Source: Candidatus Sumerlaeota bacterium (GTDB taxonomy: Bacteria > Sumerlaeota > Sumerlaeia > JADFCT01). From it: a stretch of DNA of 15,588 nucleotides. The position numbers and the translations under genes are program-made. The notes below the pieces were generated by a model. It saw only the letters and a list, made by a program, of their open reading frames with translations. It had not been told where the DNA came from and made no database searches. Positions 6,689-13,773 of this stretch are shown here, one piece after another (the first letter of the stretch is position 1; each line of letters opens with the position of its first letter). Location: contig JAPLSP010000707.1 in the NCBI GenBank assembly GCA_026398575.1, positions 1 to 15,588 of the forward strand. Direction: 5' to 3'.

Positions 6689-7834
6689 ATGCGCTTGTTT
6701 TGGATTGCACTCTGCATAGTGATGATCGCGTTCAATGTTCGCAAGCTGCGGAAATACCCATTTATTATACCTGCGACCTATCGCTTTTGCTTTCTCTTGG
6801 CGATGTGGACCACTCTGGGCTTATCGGTCGCGCTCCGATCTCAATATCTCTTGTATATCGCAGGCGCTTTCTTGTTTGGGGCAATATGTGTCCTTGCCTA
6901 TGAGTATATTCCCTTTTTTCAACAGAGGCGTCTTGATAAGGGTCTTAAGGATATCCAGGAAATGCTTGGCGTTACGGACGAGGACTTGGAACGAATGGAC
7001 AAGGAAGCAGCGGAACGGGAAAAGGAGAGAATGATCAAAGAAGAGGAGGAAAGAAAATATAAAGATGAGGAAAGGCGCTGGCGCAAGGAACTTGAAGTCG
7101 TGCCAATCAGGGATTTCCTAACATTCAGCGCAAACAATTCTTCACTGATATCTTTTCCTACCGACAACGGCGGCACGCTGGATATCTTGCCCGGTCCGAC
7201 AGAGATCTCATTCAAATGCTATCCAGCGCCCAACAGACCGCCAAGAGAAGATGTCATGTCTCTGATCGCAGAGGTCCGGCTCTCCGATTCCGAAGGCAAC
7301 GTGTGGCATTCACAAATGCATACCTGGCCGGACTTCTTCGACTTCGTTGATCCGTCTGAAGATATTGAAACTGTACAAGGGCCGCCACCCGGATTCATCT
7401 ACTGGGATCGTATTCCTGCATCTTGGCGGAAAGCCTTGCATGAAAACTGCATTATTGCCGGCGCGGATTCCCTGATTGACTCGCGCAACGGGCACATTCT
7501 TCAAATTGGCGAGCATGGTTATGCGGTGCTTTTCAAGTATCAGGGACCCGCCTGCGATATTGGATATGATCAGGAAACGGGTAAGTTCACATATCGCGTT
7601 TCTTGCCTGATCTATCAAACATCAACTGCCGACCCCAAAAGGGAATACGAGAATATTCCACCGTTTTGTTTTCAGATTGACCCGGAGGAATTTTTCTTTT
7701 TCCGAAATCCAAACGCATTTTCAAGCGAACCCATTGTTTTTCGCTACGAGGAGCAGCCTCGGCCGATCTTCATGCGCACGGACGAGCGTGGCAATCCGCA
7801 GGCATGTGTGAAATATATCGCTACAAATAAATAG
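6689..7834 (+). CDS. Unknown membrane-anchored coiled-coil protein
   Basis: I do not recognise this 381-residue protein. Three hydrophobic helices lie at the N-terminus (about 3-17, 29-49 and 53-77, the last reading LLYIAGAFLFGAICVLAYEY). A highly charged helical stalk rich in E, K and R follows (about 79-132, including EEEERKYKDEERRW), probably a coiled coil. The C-terminal 250 residues form a soluble, aromatic-rich, beta-type domain with several Trp/Pro motifs (VWHSQMHTWPDFFDFVDPSE, GPPPGFIYWDRIPASWRKAL, EEFFFFRNPNAF). The topology suggests a membrane-tethered domain held on a stalk. No catalytic motif is evident. The ribosome binding site is weak (GAGA). It begins nine bases after the 65-residue gene, suggesting an operon. 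Base composition is AT-richer than the adjacent lysZ and xylB, pointing to an acquired unit. Confidence 0.75.
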   Translation: MRLFWIALCIVMIAFNVRKLRKYPFIIPATYRFCFLLAMWTTLGLSVALRSQYLLYIAGAFLFGAICVLAYEYIPFFQQRRLDKGLKDIQEMLGVTDEDLERMDKEAAEREKERMIKEEEERKYKDEERRWRKELEVVPIRDFLTFSANNSSLISFPTDNGGTLDILPGPTEISFKCYPAPNRPPREDVMSLIAEVRLSDSEGNVWHSQMHTWPDFFDFVDPSEDIETVQGPPPGFIYWDRIPASWRKALHENCIIAGADSLIDSRNGHILQIGEHGYAVLFKYQGPACDIGYDQETGKFTYRVSCLIYQTSTADPKREYENIPPFCFQIDPEEFFFFRNPNAFSSEPIVFRYEEQPRPIFMRTDERGNPQACVKYIATNK

Positions 7835-7842
7835 CGTGAATC

Positions 7843-8649
7843 TTACGCGGCAATAACTGTGCCCTTGCCTTCAAGCGCGCGGGTGAGGGGGGCGGGGACG
7901 CGGCCGTCGCATAGGGTAACGCTCTTGAGGCCGCTTTCGAGGGCTTCGCGGGCGCCGAGTAGTTTTTTCTTCATGCGGCCCGCGGCGAATTTCTCGAATT
8001 CGTCCAGTCGCGCCAGCGGGATGCGCTCGATGAGCGAATCGGGATTGGCGATGTCGCGCAGCAGTCCCGGAACATTGGAAAAGATCACCAGATTTTCGGC
8101 GCCCAGCGCCGCGCCGATCATCGCCGCCGCGCGGTCGCCATCCACGTTGATGGCTTCGCTGTTCTCGCTGATGGCGATCGGCGCGATGACGGGCGTGTAG
8201 CCGGCGCCGATGAGGAGTTGGATCAGCGCGGTGTTGACCTGCTTCACCGTGCCCGTGAAATCATCGCGGATGACAAGGCGCTTGCCGTTTTCGATGACTT
8301 TGATGTGGTCCTTGCGAGGGCCTTCGAGCAGCCGTCCATCCAGGCCGGTCAGTCCCACGGCGTTGACGCCCAGCTTCTGGAGCGACTCGACGATGAGGGT
8401 GTTGATCTTTCCCGCCACCGCCATCATGAACATCTCCATCGTCGCGCGGTCGGTACGCCGGCTTTCGTGGCCCGTGATGGAGGTGACGAAGCGCGGCGGC
8501 CGGCCCAATGCCTCGCTGAGGACGTTGGTTTCGTGCGAGCCGCCGTGGACAACGATGATGCCTGCGCCCGCCTTGATCCGCGTAGCGATATCCTCGCAGA
8601 TCAACTGGTAATCGGTTCCTTTGCTCCCGCCAATCTTGACGACGATCAT
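7843..8649 (-). CDS. lysZ: [LysW]-aminoadipate/glutamate kinase (LysZ-type acetylglutamate kinase)
   Basis: Amino-acid kinase of 268 residues, the usual LysZ length. LysZ phosphorylates the side-chain carboxylate of alpha-aminoadipate (or glutamate) attached to the carrier protein LysW, in lysine or arginine biosynthesis. Motifs: MIVVKIGGSKG (K5), IIVVHGGSHETN (31-42), FVTSITGHESRRTDR (54-68), AVGLTGLDGRLLEGPRK (97-112), RDDFTGTV, AINVDGDRAAA (166-175), FSNVPGLLRD and GRMKKKLLGA (224-233). The SRRTDR segment and the GLDGRLLEGPRK segment fit LysZ rather than classical ArgB. I chose the ATG at 8649 because family members begin at MIVVKIGG; an upstream TTG at 8691 would add 14 residues. The ribosome binding site is poor. 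None of LysW, LysX, LysY, LysJ or LysK is in the window. It is separated from the unrelated upstream AAA gene by 216 bases. Confidence 0.85.
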   Translation of the reverse strand: MIVVKIGGSKGTDYQLICEDIATRIKAGAGIIVVHGGSHETNVLSEALGRPPRFVTSITGHESRRTDRATMEMFMMAVAGKINTLIVESLQKLGVNAVGLTGLDGRLLEGPRKDHIKVIENGKRLVIRDDFTGTVKQVNTALIQLLIGAGYTPVIAPIAISENSEAINVDGDRAAAMIGAALGAENLVIFSNVPGLLRDIANPDSLIERIPLARLDEFEKFAAGRMKKKLLGAREALESGLKSVTLCDGRVPAPLTRALEGKGTVIAA

Positions 8650-8761
8650 GATTGAAATCCGTTCAATGCCTGCCTGCTGGAAGTTTCGCAAATCCCTCTC
8701 AAAAGGCCGGGAGAATGCCCCGAAACGCCGGGGGAAGGAAAGCGAAAAAATCGGGATACTA

Positions 8762-8793
8762 TTATCAGGATGATGGAAAACAGAATGATGGAA
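8762..8793 (+). repeat. Short imperfect direct repeat of GATGGAAA units
   Basis: GATGGAAAACAGAAT is followed directly by GATGGAAATCAGAAC: two roughly 15-base copies differing at two positions, in the spacer between lysZ and the AAA gene. They lie just before the GTCC-repeat block and may form one compound intergenic element with it. Confidence 0.45.
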
Positions 8794-8818
8794 ATCAGAA
8801 CAATAAGGGCAATGGGAT

Positions 8819-8863
8819 GTCCTCGACGTCCCTGCGGTCCCTGTTGTCTCTGCTGTCCTTTGC
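8819..8863 (+). repeat. Nine-base-period GTCC repeat, five units
   Basis: Five consecutive 9-base units begin with GTC: GTCCTCGAC, GTCCCTGCG, GTCCCTGTT, GTCTCTGCT and GTCCTTTGC. The first five to seven bases are conserved and the last two vary. The array ends two bases before the stop codon of the AAA gene, which reads the opposite strand. It lies in noncoding spacer and resembles GTCC-type short-period intergenic arrays that I recall from planctomycete-like genomes; that link is from memory. A role in terminating or separating the two genes is possible but not shown. Confidence 0.55.
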
Positions 8864-8865
8864 CG

Positions 8866-10431
8866 TTAACACCCCACGCAATGCACGCTGGCGCCGCCCG
8901 GCAGATCACGCGTTTTCCAATAGATTTTTTCGTCCCACGAAACATCCGGGCGCTGGTCAAAGAGAACGAACCATCCCTCGCGCGCTCCAACGGTGTCCAT
9001 GTATCCGCGCAGCTGCCCGATGCCTTTTTCAACGTCGGATTCCAAGTGGCGGATTTTCAGCTCGATGGGATAGGGGCGCCCCTCGAACCACACGCATAAA
9101 TCCATGCGGCCACGGCCGGCGGCATATTCACGATCCAGCGAACCTTTCGCATTGATAACGCGCTGCAAGAATCCAGTCATGATCAGGTGCGGCGCCGCTT
9201 CCTCGTAAAGCGGCATTTTGGACCAGATCGCGCTATGCTCGCGCCAGAACTGCTGAAACTCCTTCATGAGAAGGTTCATGTCGAAACGCCCGCTCTCGAG
9301 ATAGCGCGGCGCGAGGTAGGGATACTGGCCTGCGTCCAGGTTCATCTGAACGTTATAGTTGAGTGTCCGCAGGATGACTTCGCCATAGATAGGATTGGCA
9401 GGCGCGAGCTGGCCGTGCTTGATCGCGAGCAATCCCATATCCAGGACGTACTGGACGTCATCGTGCAAATAGTCAATCTTCATTTCTTCGCCGAGAATCA
9501 CCGGGATCAAGATGCGGCGGACACGGTCTTCCTCGAGGCGCGCCATGAGGCTGTCTATGTGCGTGACGCGCTGGAGGATGAGGTTTTGCGCCGCCTCCTC
9601 GACGTGCTCTTTCGCAATCGCGCGTGTAGCGTCTCTTGCCAGAGTTTTTTCCACGATCTCGCAGGCGATGGCGTTGACGAGATAAGGCTGGCCGCACGTC
9701 AAGCGCCAAACCTCGTCCATGGCGTCCTCCGGAAAGATCTGTCCGGTATCCTCAGTGTGTTGCGCATAAAGCGCGGCGATCTCCTTGCGCGTGAAATTGC
9801 GGATTGTGAGGGATTCCTTGACGATATTGAACGGGCTGGCGCTGCCGAGTGTTTGAGAGTCCTTGCGGAGTTTGCCTTTGTAGTCGCGCAGGTTGCGCAT
9901 TCCAACCAAAGCGAGCGAGTGGACAAAGGGCGCCACATCCCGGTTGACGTATCCGTCGCGGAGTTGGCGCAGAAAAGAAATCAACAGTGGGCCGCTCAGG
10001 CAATCGGCTTCATCGAACATAATGACCAGAGGGCGGTCCAGGCGCTCGCAGACATCCTTCAATTCGCGTTTCAAGACGTTTTCAGGATCGGAGAGGTTTG
10101 CCTCGCGCCCGAACTCCTTATCGCGAAATGCGGGATAATCCTCCATCATGTCCTGAAGGATTCCAATGATGACACGCATTCCATCGGCAACCGTTTCGCA
10201 AACGTGCGCGCGCTCGAGACTGGCATAAAGCGCATAATACTTGCCGCCCGCATTCAAGGTTCTCACAAAATCTTTTATGAGAGTCGTCTTGCCGGTTTGG
10301 CGCGGGGCGTGGATGCAAAAATAGGACCTATTCTCGATCAGCGGCATTAGGTCGGCGCAACGCGCCTGGGCTGAAAGCATGTAGTGCTCTCCCGGAATAC
10401 ACGGCCCGGCAACATTGAAAAAGCGTTTCAT
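8866..10431 (-). CDS. AAA-like ATPase fused to a PD-(D/E)XK nuclease-like domain
   Basis: Protein of 521 residues. The N-terminal half is a STAND/archaeal-type AAA ATPase of the AAA-like (AAA_35) group: the family opening FFNVAGPCIPGEHYML, Walker A APRQTGKTT (42-50, K48), Walker B VIMFDEAD (D140, E141), and a sensor-like HSLALVGMRNLRDYK. A helical/winged-helix region follows (about 210-360, with LTCGQPYLVNAIACEIV). The C-terminal 100 residues carry a PD-(D/E)XK core: E435, then GRGRMDL (D444), then YPIELK (E457, K459), then Q473. All core residues are present, so nuclease activity is plausible. Such fusions are frequent and often multicopy in environmental bacteria, with no settled function; defence or mobile-element roles are suspected. 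It is cytosolic and monocistronic. The start is ATG with a weak GAGG upstream, and the MKRFFN opening agrees with relatives. Confidence 0.85.
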   Translation of the reverse strand: MKRFFNVAGPCIPGEHYMLSAQARCADLMPLIENRSYFCIHAPRQTGKTTLIKDFVRTLNAGGKYYALYASLERAHVCETVADGMRVIIGILQDMMEDYPAFRDKEFGREANLSDPENVLKRELKDVCERLDRPLVIMFDEADCLSGPLLISFLRQLRDGYVNRDVAPFVHSLALVGMRNLRDYKGKLRKDSQTLGSASPFNIVKESLTIRNFTRKEIAALYAQHTEDTGQIFPEDAMDEVWRLTCGQPYLVNAIACEIVEKTLARDATRAIAKEHVEEAAQNLILQRVTHIDSLMARLEEDRVRRILIPVILGEEMKIDYLHDDVQYVLDMGLLAIKHGQLAPANPIYGEVILRTLNYNVQMNLDAGQYPYLAPRYLESGRFDMNLLMKEFQQFWREHSAIWSKMPLYEEAAPHLIMTGFLQRVINAKGSLDREYAAGRGRMDLCVWFEGRPYPIELKIRHLESDVEKGIGQLRGYMDTVGAREGWFVLFDQRPDVSWDEKIYWKTRDLPGGASVHCVGC

Positions 10432-10712
10432 GAAATCTGCGCCTCGCGTTCGCCTGAATCCTAACGGCAGTTTGATTCCTGGAGCGCGCCGATTTCAAGC
10501 GATTTCAATCCCCCAATCTTTCTATCCATCAATCCCGCAAACCATCGAATTCGGATTGCGCCGCCGCACGGCTTTTGCTTATGCTGAAAATAAGAGGGTG
10601 ATTTCTCATTGATGGCGATAGAGCGCCGGCGCCAGAGATGCGCCCTTGCAATAAGCCAAAGCGCCAGCGCGAACCCATCCGTCCAAGATCAGAATAAAGG
10701 AGACTCGGATCA
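10432..10712. other. Divergent intergenic region between AAA gene and nucleoside symporter
   Basis: No convincing gene. It contains a short direct repeat (GATTTCAA at 10491-10498 and 10501-10508) and a pyrimidine-rich stretch. A weak candidate promoter for the symporter is TTGCGC (10556-10561), an 18-base spacer and TATGCT (10580-10585). The ribosome binding site AAAGGAG lies about 10 bases before the symporter ATG. Open frames crossing the stretch have no ribosome binding site and look like noise. Confidence 0.35.
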
Positions 10713-12035
10713 ATGAAAGCAATCACGCGCATTCAGCTGTCGGTGATGATGTTCCTGGAGTTTTTCATCTGGGGAGCATGGACGGTGCCGTTGGGAGGCT
10801 ATCTTGGCAAGGTTTGGGTTCATGCGGACAAAGACATTGATATTGGATCGGCGTATGGCACGAGCGCCATTGCCGCGCTTATCTCTCCCTTTTTCGTTGG
10901 AATGATCGCCGACCGGTTTTTTTCAGCCGAAAAAGTTCTGGGCATCCTGCATATAATGGGCGGCATTGTTTTAATATGGATTGCTCATGTGTCTGCTCCT
11001 GGAATGTTCTTCTGGGCGCTGCTTCTCTATATGATCTGCTACATGCCTACCCTTGCGCTGACCAACGCCGTGGCCATGGAACAGATGAAGGACCCTTCGA
11101 AAGAATTTCCGCTCATTCGCGTCCTCGGCACCATTGGCTGGATCGTTGCCGGATTCATTGTGAGCTTCTGGAAGGTTGACATGACAGCCGGTTCTTGGAG
11201 TCTGGGTCCGTTGACGATTGATATCAGCCATCTCAAGAAGCTGATTACTCCGGAGATGACGGCTGCGGGTTCAAGGATAGGCATTGAGGCCACAGCCATC
11301 CCCTTCATTATGGCGGGCGTGGCATCGGTACTGATGGGAATTTTCTGCTTCCTGCTTCCCAATACGCCTCCAAAATCCAAGGGACAAAAGGCGACGATCA
11401 GTGACATTCTTTGTCTGGACGCTATAAAATTGCTGCGAAAGCCTTCGTTCGCCGTCTTCGTGCTGTCCTCGGTTCTGATCTGCATCCCTCTGGCATTCTA
11501 CTATAATTTTACCAATCTCTTTTTGAGCGAATGCGGGGTCAATAATCCTTCAGCCAAGATGACCATGGGCCAAATCTCCGAGACGGTCTTCATGATTATC
11601 ATGCCGCTGTTTTTTGTGCGGCTTGGCGTCAAGAAAATGCTGCTGATTGGAATGCTGGCATGGACGGCGCGATATGTATTGTTTGCTTTCGGCAATAGCG
11701 GGCCGCTGATTTCCATGTATTACGCCGGCTTGCTCCTGCATGGTATCTGTTATGACTTCTTTTTCGTCACGGGACAAATCTATGTGGACCGCGAGGCGCC
11801 GAAAGACGTGCGCGCCAGCGCACAAGGTTTTCTCTCTCTGGTTACAATGGGTATCGGGATGTATATCGGCTCGGCTCTGCTCTCCGGCAGGATTGTCGGT
11901 TACTTTAAAACGGCAGAAGGACACAACTGGCAGCATGCCTGGCTGGTCCCCGCGATCATGGCCGGTATCGTGGCGGTGATCTTTGCCGTGTTCTTCCATG
12001 AGAAGAAGAAAAACAACGAACCGACGGCGGCATAG
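10713..12035 (+). CDS. MFS nucleoside:H+ symporter (NupG-like)
   Basis: Inner-membrane permease of 440 residues with about 12 hydrophobic helices, in the nucleoside:H+ symporter family (Nuc_H_symport). It is predicted to import nucleosides with protons. The opening IQLSVMMFLEFFIWGAWTVP, then LGGYL, is the typical family start. SAIAALISPFFVGMIADRFF is the first-loop MFS motif, and IRVLGTIGWIVAGF and GICYDFFFVTGQIYVDREAP are strongly conserved in bacterial members. An expanded loop at about 150-195 lies between helices 5 and 6, as in the PVC/Bacteroidetes-type subfamily. The C-terminus is basic (HEKKKNN), consistent with a cytosolic end. The gene stands alone and converges on abiEii; no nucleoside kinase or hydrolase is beside it, so exact substrate specificity is unknown. 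Confidence 0.88.
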   Translation: MKAITRIQLSVMMFLEFFIWGAWTVPLGGYLGKVWVHADKDIDIGSAYGTSAIAALISPFFVGMIADRFFSAEKVLGILHIMGGIVLIWIAHVSAPGMFFWALLLYMICYMPTLALTNAVAMEQMKDPSKEFPLIRVLGTIGWIVAGFIVSFWKVDMTAGSWSLGPLTIDISHLKKLITPEMTAAGSRIGIEATAIPFIMAGVASVLMGIFCFLLPNTPPKSKGQKATISDILCLDAIKLLRKPSFAVFVLSSVLICIPLAFYYNFTNLFLSECGVNNPSAKMTMGQISETVFMIIMPLFFVRLGVKKMLLIGMLAWTARYVLFAFGNSGPLISMYYAGLLLHGICYDFFFVTGQIYVDREAPKDVRASAQGFLSLVTMGIGMYIGSALLSGRIVGYFKTAEGHNWQHAWLVPAIMAGIVAVIFAVFFHEKKKNNEPTAA

Positions 12036-12086
12036 GACTCTCGATGGGGAAAATCCGGCGGAAATCCGGCGCCAGGGTGGACGACG

Positions 12087-12959
12087 CTATTCCTTTTTCG
12101 CGAGCCAGTAATCTTTCAACCGCGCCAGCTGATAGGTGAAAAAATCGGCGCTCCAGGAATCCAAGTCTTTTTGCCGTTGCTGCGGCACGAAGCGCCGGAT
12201 TTCATTCATGGCCTTTTTCCAGTCTATCGCGGCGATTTTTTCCTGAAGCGCCTGGACAAGCCAAGCTTTCGTGACGCGTAGGTTTTGGCCCGCCCATGGC
12301 CCTTGCTGGCGCAAGGCGCTTTCCAGCAAGGCCAAGTCGGGGATGATCCTTCTTGCGGCATACCATATAAAATCAAACCAATCGCGGCCTTTGATGTATC
12401 CGCGGCAGAGCAGGGCGTGAGTCTTGAGCGCAAAACCGCATTCCAGGTTCTGCGCTGCAATGGGCACGGCGAATGGGAACAGCAGATAATGGACATCCGC
12501 TCTCGAACCTTTCGGCGGGTTGGTATCAATCTCCAGTTTAATTTTGATCTTGCGCGTCTCGCGGCGCTTGAACGCCAATTGAATGGCGATCACCTTGCCG
12601 ATCGAATCGGTTTTGAGAAACGCTTTTTTCACGGCGCCCTCTGTTTCGGACCGGTCCAGGACCTCTAATTGAATCCCTTCGCCGGCGCAGCCGTCATGCA
12701 CGGTCTCGAGATAGCTCCGCCAGCGAAAAGATAGATCGGGCGCATTGAGGATAAAATCCAAATCCTCTGAAAACCGTTCCATTCCGTGAAGCAGCCTCAG
12801 GCAGGTTCCTCCATGGAATTGCGCCTTCTGAAAGAAATCCGTTCGGGCAAGATACGCGAGCAGATAGCACTGCATCATCTCCTGAAGAACGTTTTCCTGC
12901 TCCAGTTCATTGGCCGGAGCGTACTCCTCGATTTTTCGCCTTAGGATATCCGCGATCAT
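12087..12959 (-). CDS. abiEii: AbiEii-family nucleotidyltransferase toxin
   Basis: Toxin of the type IV AbiE toxin-antitoxin/abortive-infection system, 290 residues, with a DNA polymerase beta-like nucleotidyltransferase fold. Motif I is FHGGTCLRLLHGMERFSEDLDF (48-69 region: GGT, then R62-x-S-x-D66-x-D68). The third acidic strand is KIKLEIDTNPP (D145). Motif III is LKTHALLCRGYIKGRDWFDF (K179, R186, GRD 191-193). All expected catalytic residues are present. Related toxins transfer nucleotides to cellular targets such as tRNA ends; the target here is unknown. Its start overlaps the stop codon of the antitoxin gene by four bases (ATGA), so translation is coupled. It converges with the symporter gene across a 51-base gap that shows no clear terminator. 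Confidence 0.9.
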   Translation of the reverse strand: MIADILRRKIEEYAPANELEQENVLQEMMQCYLLAYLARTDFFQKAQFHGGTCLRLLHGMERFSEDLDFILNAPDLSFRWRSYLETVHDGCAGEGIQLEVLDRSETEGAVKKAFLKTDSIGKVIAIQLAFKRRETRKIKIKLEIDTNPPKGSRADVHYLLFPFAVPIAAQNLECGFALKTHALLCRGYIKGRDWFDFIWYAARRIIPDLALLESALRQQGPWAGQNLRVTKAWLVQALQEKIAAIDWKKAMNEIRRFVPQQRQKDLDSWSADFFTYQLARLKDYWLAKKE

Positions 12960-13609
12960 ATTTTCAGCTCCCTGCGCAAACCTTCAAGGTATTGCCGGAC
13001 TCGAATGCTGCGAAATGTATCGCAAACCTCATCGAAATTATCCCGTAAAAACGCCACAAAGTCTTCCGGTTCGATACGCAACGATTCTGTCAGAAAACTC
13101 AAACCATGTTGCTTCCATGAAATCTCTTTCTGCAAATAAATCAGATCCGCCAAAGCGCGAAGAGGGCCGGCGATGAACGCCCAGCCGCCGCTGTCCATCG
13201 CTTCGGCCCGGACGCCCGCTTTCAGGTTTCGGCAAGGAATCCGGCGATAGGTGAAATGCCCCAGCGCATTCGAGTACGCGCGGCTGCGTTCCGCAATCAC
13301 GCAGGCAACCTGCTGAATGGCCTCGGGAATCAAGCTGTGATGCCAGAGCGCGGATTCCAGGCTGACGTAGGAGGGCGCATACAAGACGCCGGCCACTGCA
13401 AACGGATGCATTGACGAGGTTCGGAATTCATCGGCCAGACAATAAAGGCCGGGCTTCAGGCGCAAAATTTCCCCCTTTTCAAACGCTCTATGCAGCAGCG
13501 CCGCCCGCGCGCCCGGGCGCAAATTGGGAAACAAATTCACCACCACCGTATCGTTAAATACCCCTCCGGGCGGCTTCAGTCTCCATATTTTTTCTGTTAA
13601 ATTCTGCAT
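12956..13609 (-). CDS. abiEi: AbiEi-family antitoxin and transcriptional repressor
   Basis: Antitoxin of the AbiE type IV system, 217 residues. The N-terminal winged-helix domain runs from about 12 to 62 (VVVNLFPNLRPGARAALLHR, AFEKGEILRLKPGLYCLADE). The alpha-helical C-terminal domain contains YVSLESALWHHSLIPEAI, the TYRRIP strand and ALADLIYLQ, typical of AbiEi. AbiEi proteins repress their own promoter through inverted repeats and antagonise the AbiEii toxin without direct binding. Here an inverted repeat lies 27 bases upstream of the start, over a candidate promoter, which fits that regulation. Its stop codon overlaps the abiEii start. AAGG lies about 10 bases before the ATG. Confidence 0.85.
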   Translation of the reverse strand: MQNLTEKIWRLKPPGGVFNDTVVVNLFPNLRPGARAALLHRAFEKGEILRLKPGLYCLADEFRTSSMHPFAVAGVLYAPSYVSLESALWHHSLIPEAIQQVACVIAERSRAYSNALGHFTYRRIPCRNLKAGVRAEAMDSGGWAFIAGPLRALADLIYLQKEISWKQHGLSFLTESLRIEPEDFVAFLRDNFDEVCDTFRSIRVRQYLEGLRRELKI

Positions 13610-13635
13610 TTCGATTAGCCTTAAACGCGCAGCGG

Positions 13636-13654
13636 ATTTATGAATATCATAAAT
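13636..13654. promoter_or_regulatory. Inverted repeat, candidate AbiEi operator
   Basis: A perfect 8-base inverted repeat with a 3-base centre: ATTTATGA, ATA, TCATAAAT. It lies 27 bases upstream of abiEi. A minus-strand promoter overlaps it: TTGAAA (-35, 13670-13665), 16-base spacer and GATATT (-10, 13648-13643), the -10 being inside the repeat. A repressor bound here would block the abiE promoter, as known for AbiEi proteins. There is no T-tract, so it is unlikely to be a terminator. Confidence 0.5.
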
Positions 13655-13659
13655 TTAGA

Positions 13660-13737
13660 GCAAATTTCAACCTGAAAAAGAGCCGCATCGAAGAAACACT
13701 GAGACAGCTCTTGCACGAATACGGCATCTTCGATTAA
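13660..13737 (+). pseudogene. Possible 3' remnant of a coding gene upstream of the PTS cluster
   Basis: An open frame with no start codon ends at TAA 13735-13737. Its last residues read NLKKSRIEETLRQLLHEYGIFD. The helix pair ending in EYGI resembles the C-terminal helix-turn-helix tail of Fis-type regulators, though the spacing is two residues too long for a firm match. It sits between abiEi, which reads away from it, and the PTS gene, 36 bases before that start. It may be the tail of a gene whose 5' part was displaced by the AbiE unit, or a chance open frame. Confidence 0.22.
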
Positions 13738-13740
13738 GAT
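13711..13740 (+). promoter_or_regulatory. Weak candidate promoter for the PTS EIIA operon
   Basis: TTGCAC (13711-13716), an 18-base spacer and TAAGAT (13735-13740) lie about 35 bases upstream of the first EIIA gene. The boxes match consensus at only three and four positions, so this is tentative. It is the best candidate between abiEi and the PTS cluster. Confidence 0.25.
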
Positions 13741-13773
13741 TATTTTCACTTTGCCCGGTGAGGATGGGGCGGC

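Noticed and set aside
8713..8732. CCCCG / CGGGG hairpin upstream of lysZ as a terminator of the AAA gene
   Set aside because: On the minus strand the T-run precedes rather than follows the stem, so it is not a rho-independent terminator for that gene.
8652..9155. Plus-strand frames across the lysZ-AAA spacer and the AAA 3' end
   Set aside because: They run through the repeat block and antisense to the AAA C-terminus, with no ribosome binding site.
9187..10350. Long open frame of 387 codons on the plus strand
   Set aside because: It is antisense to the AAA-nuclease gene, whose catalytic motifs are intact; it shows only mirror-image composition and has no recognisable domain.
12051..12071. 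Direct repeat of AAATCCGGCG in the nupG-abiEii gap, considered as terminator or insertion scar
   Set aside because: Only a four-base stem can form and there is no proper T-tract; two 10-base copies are too little evidence for an insertion scar.
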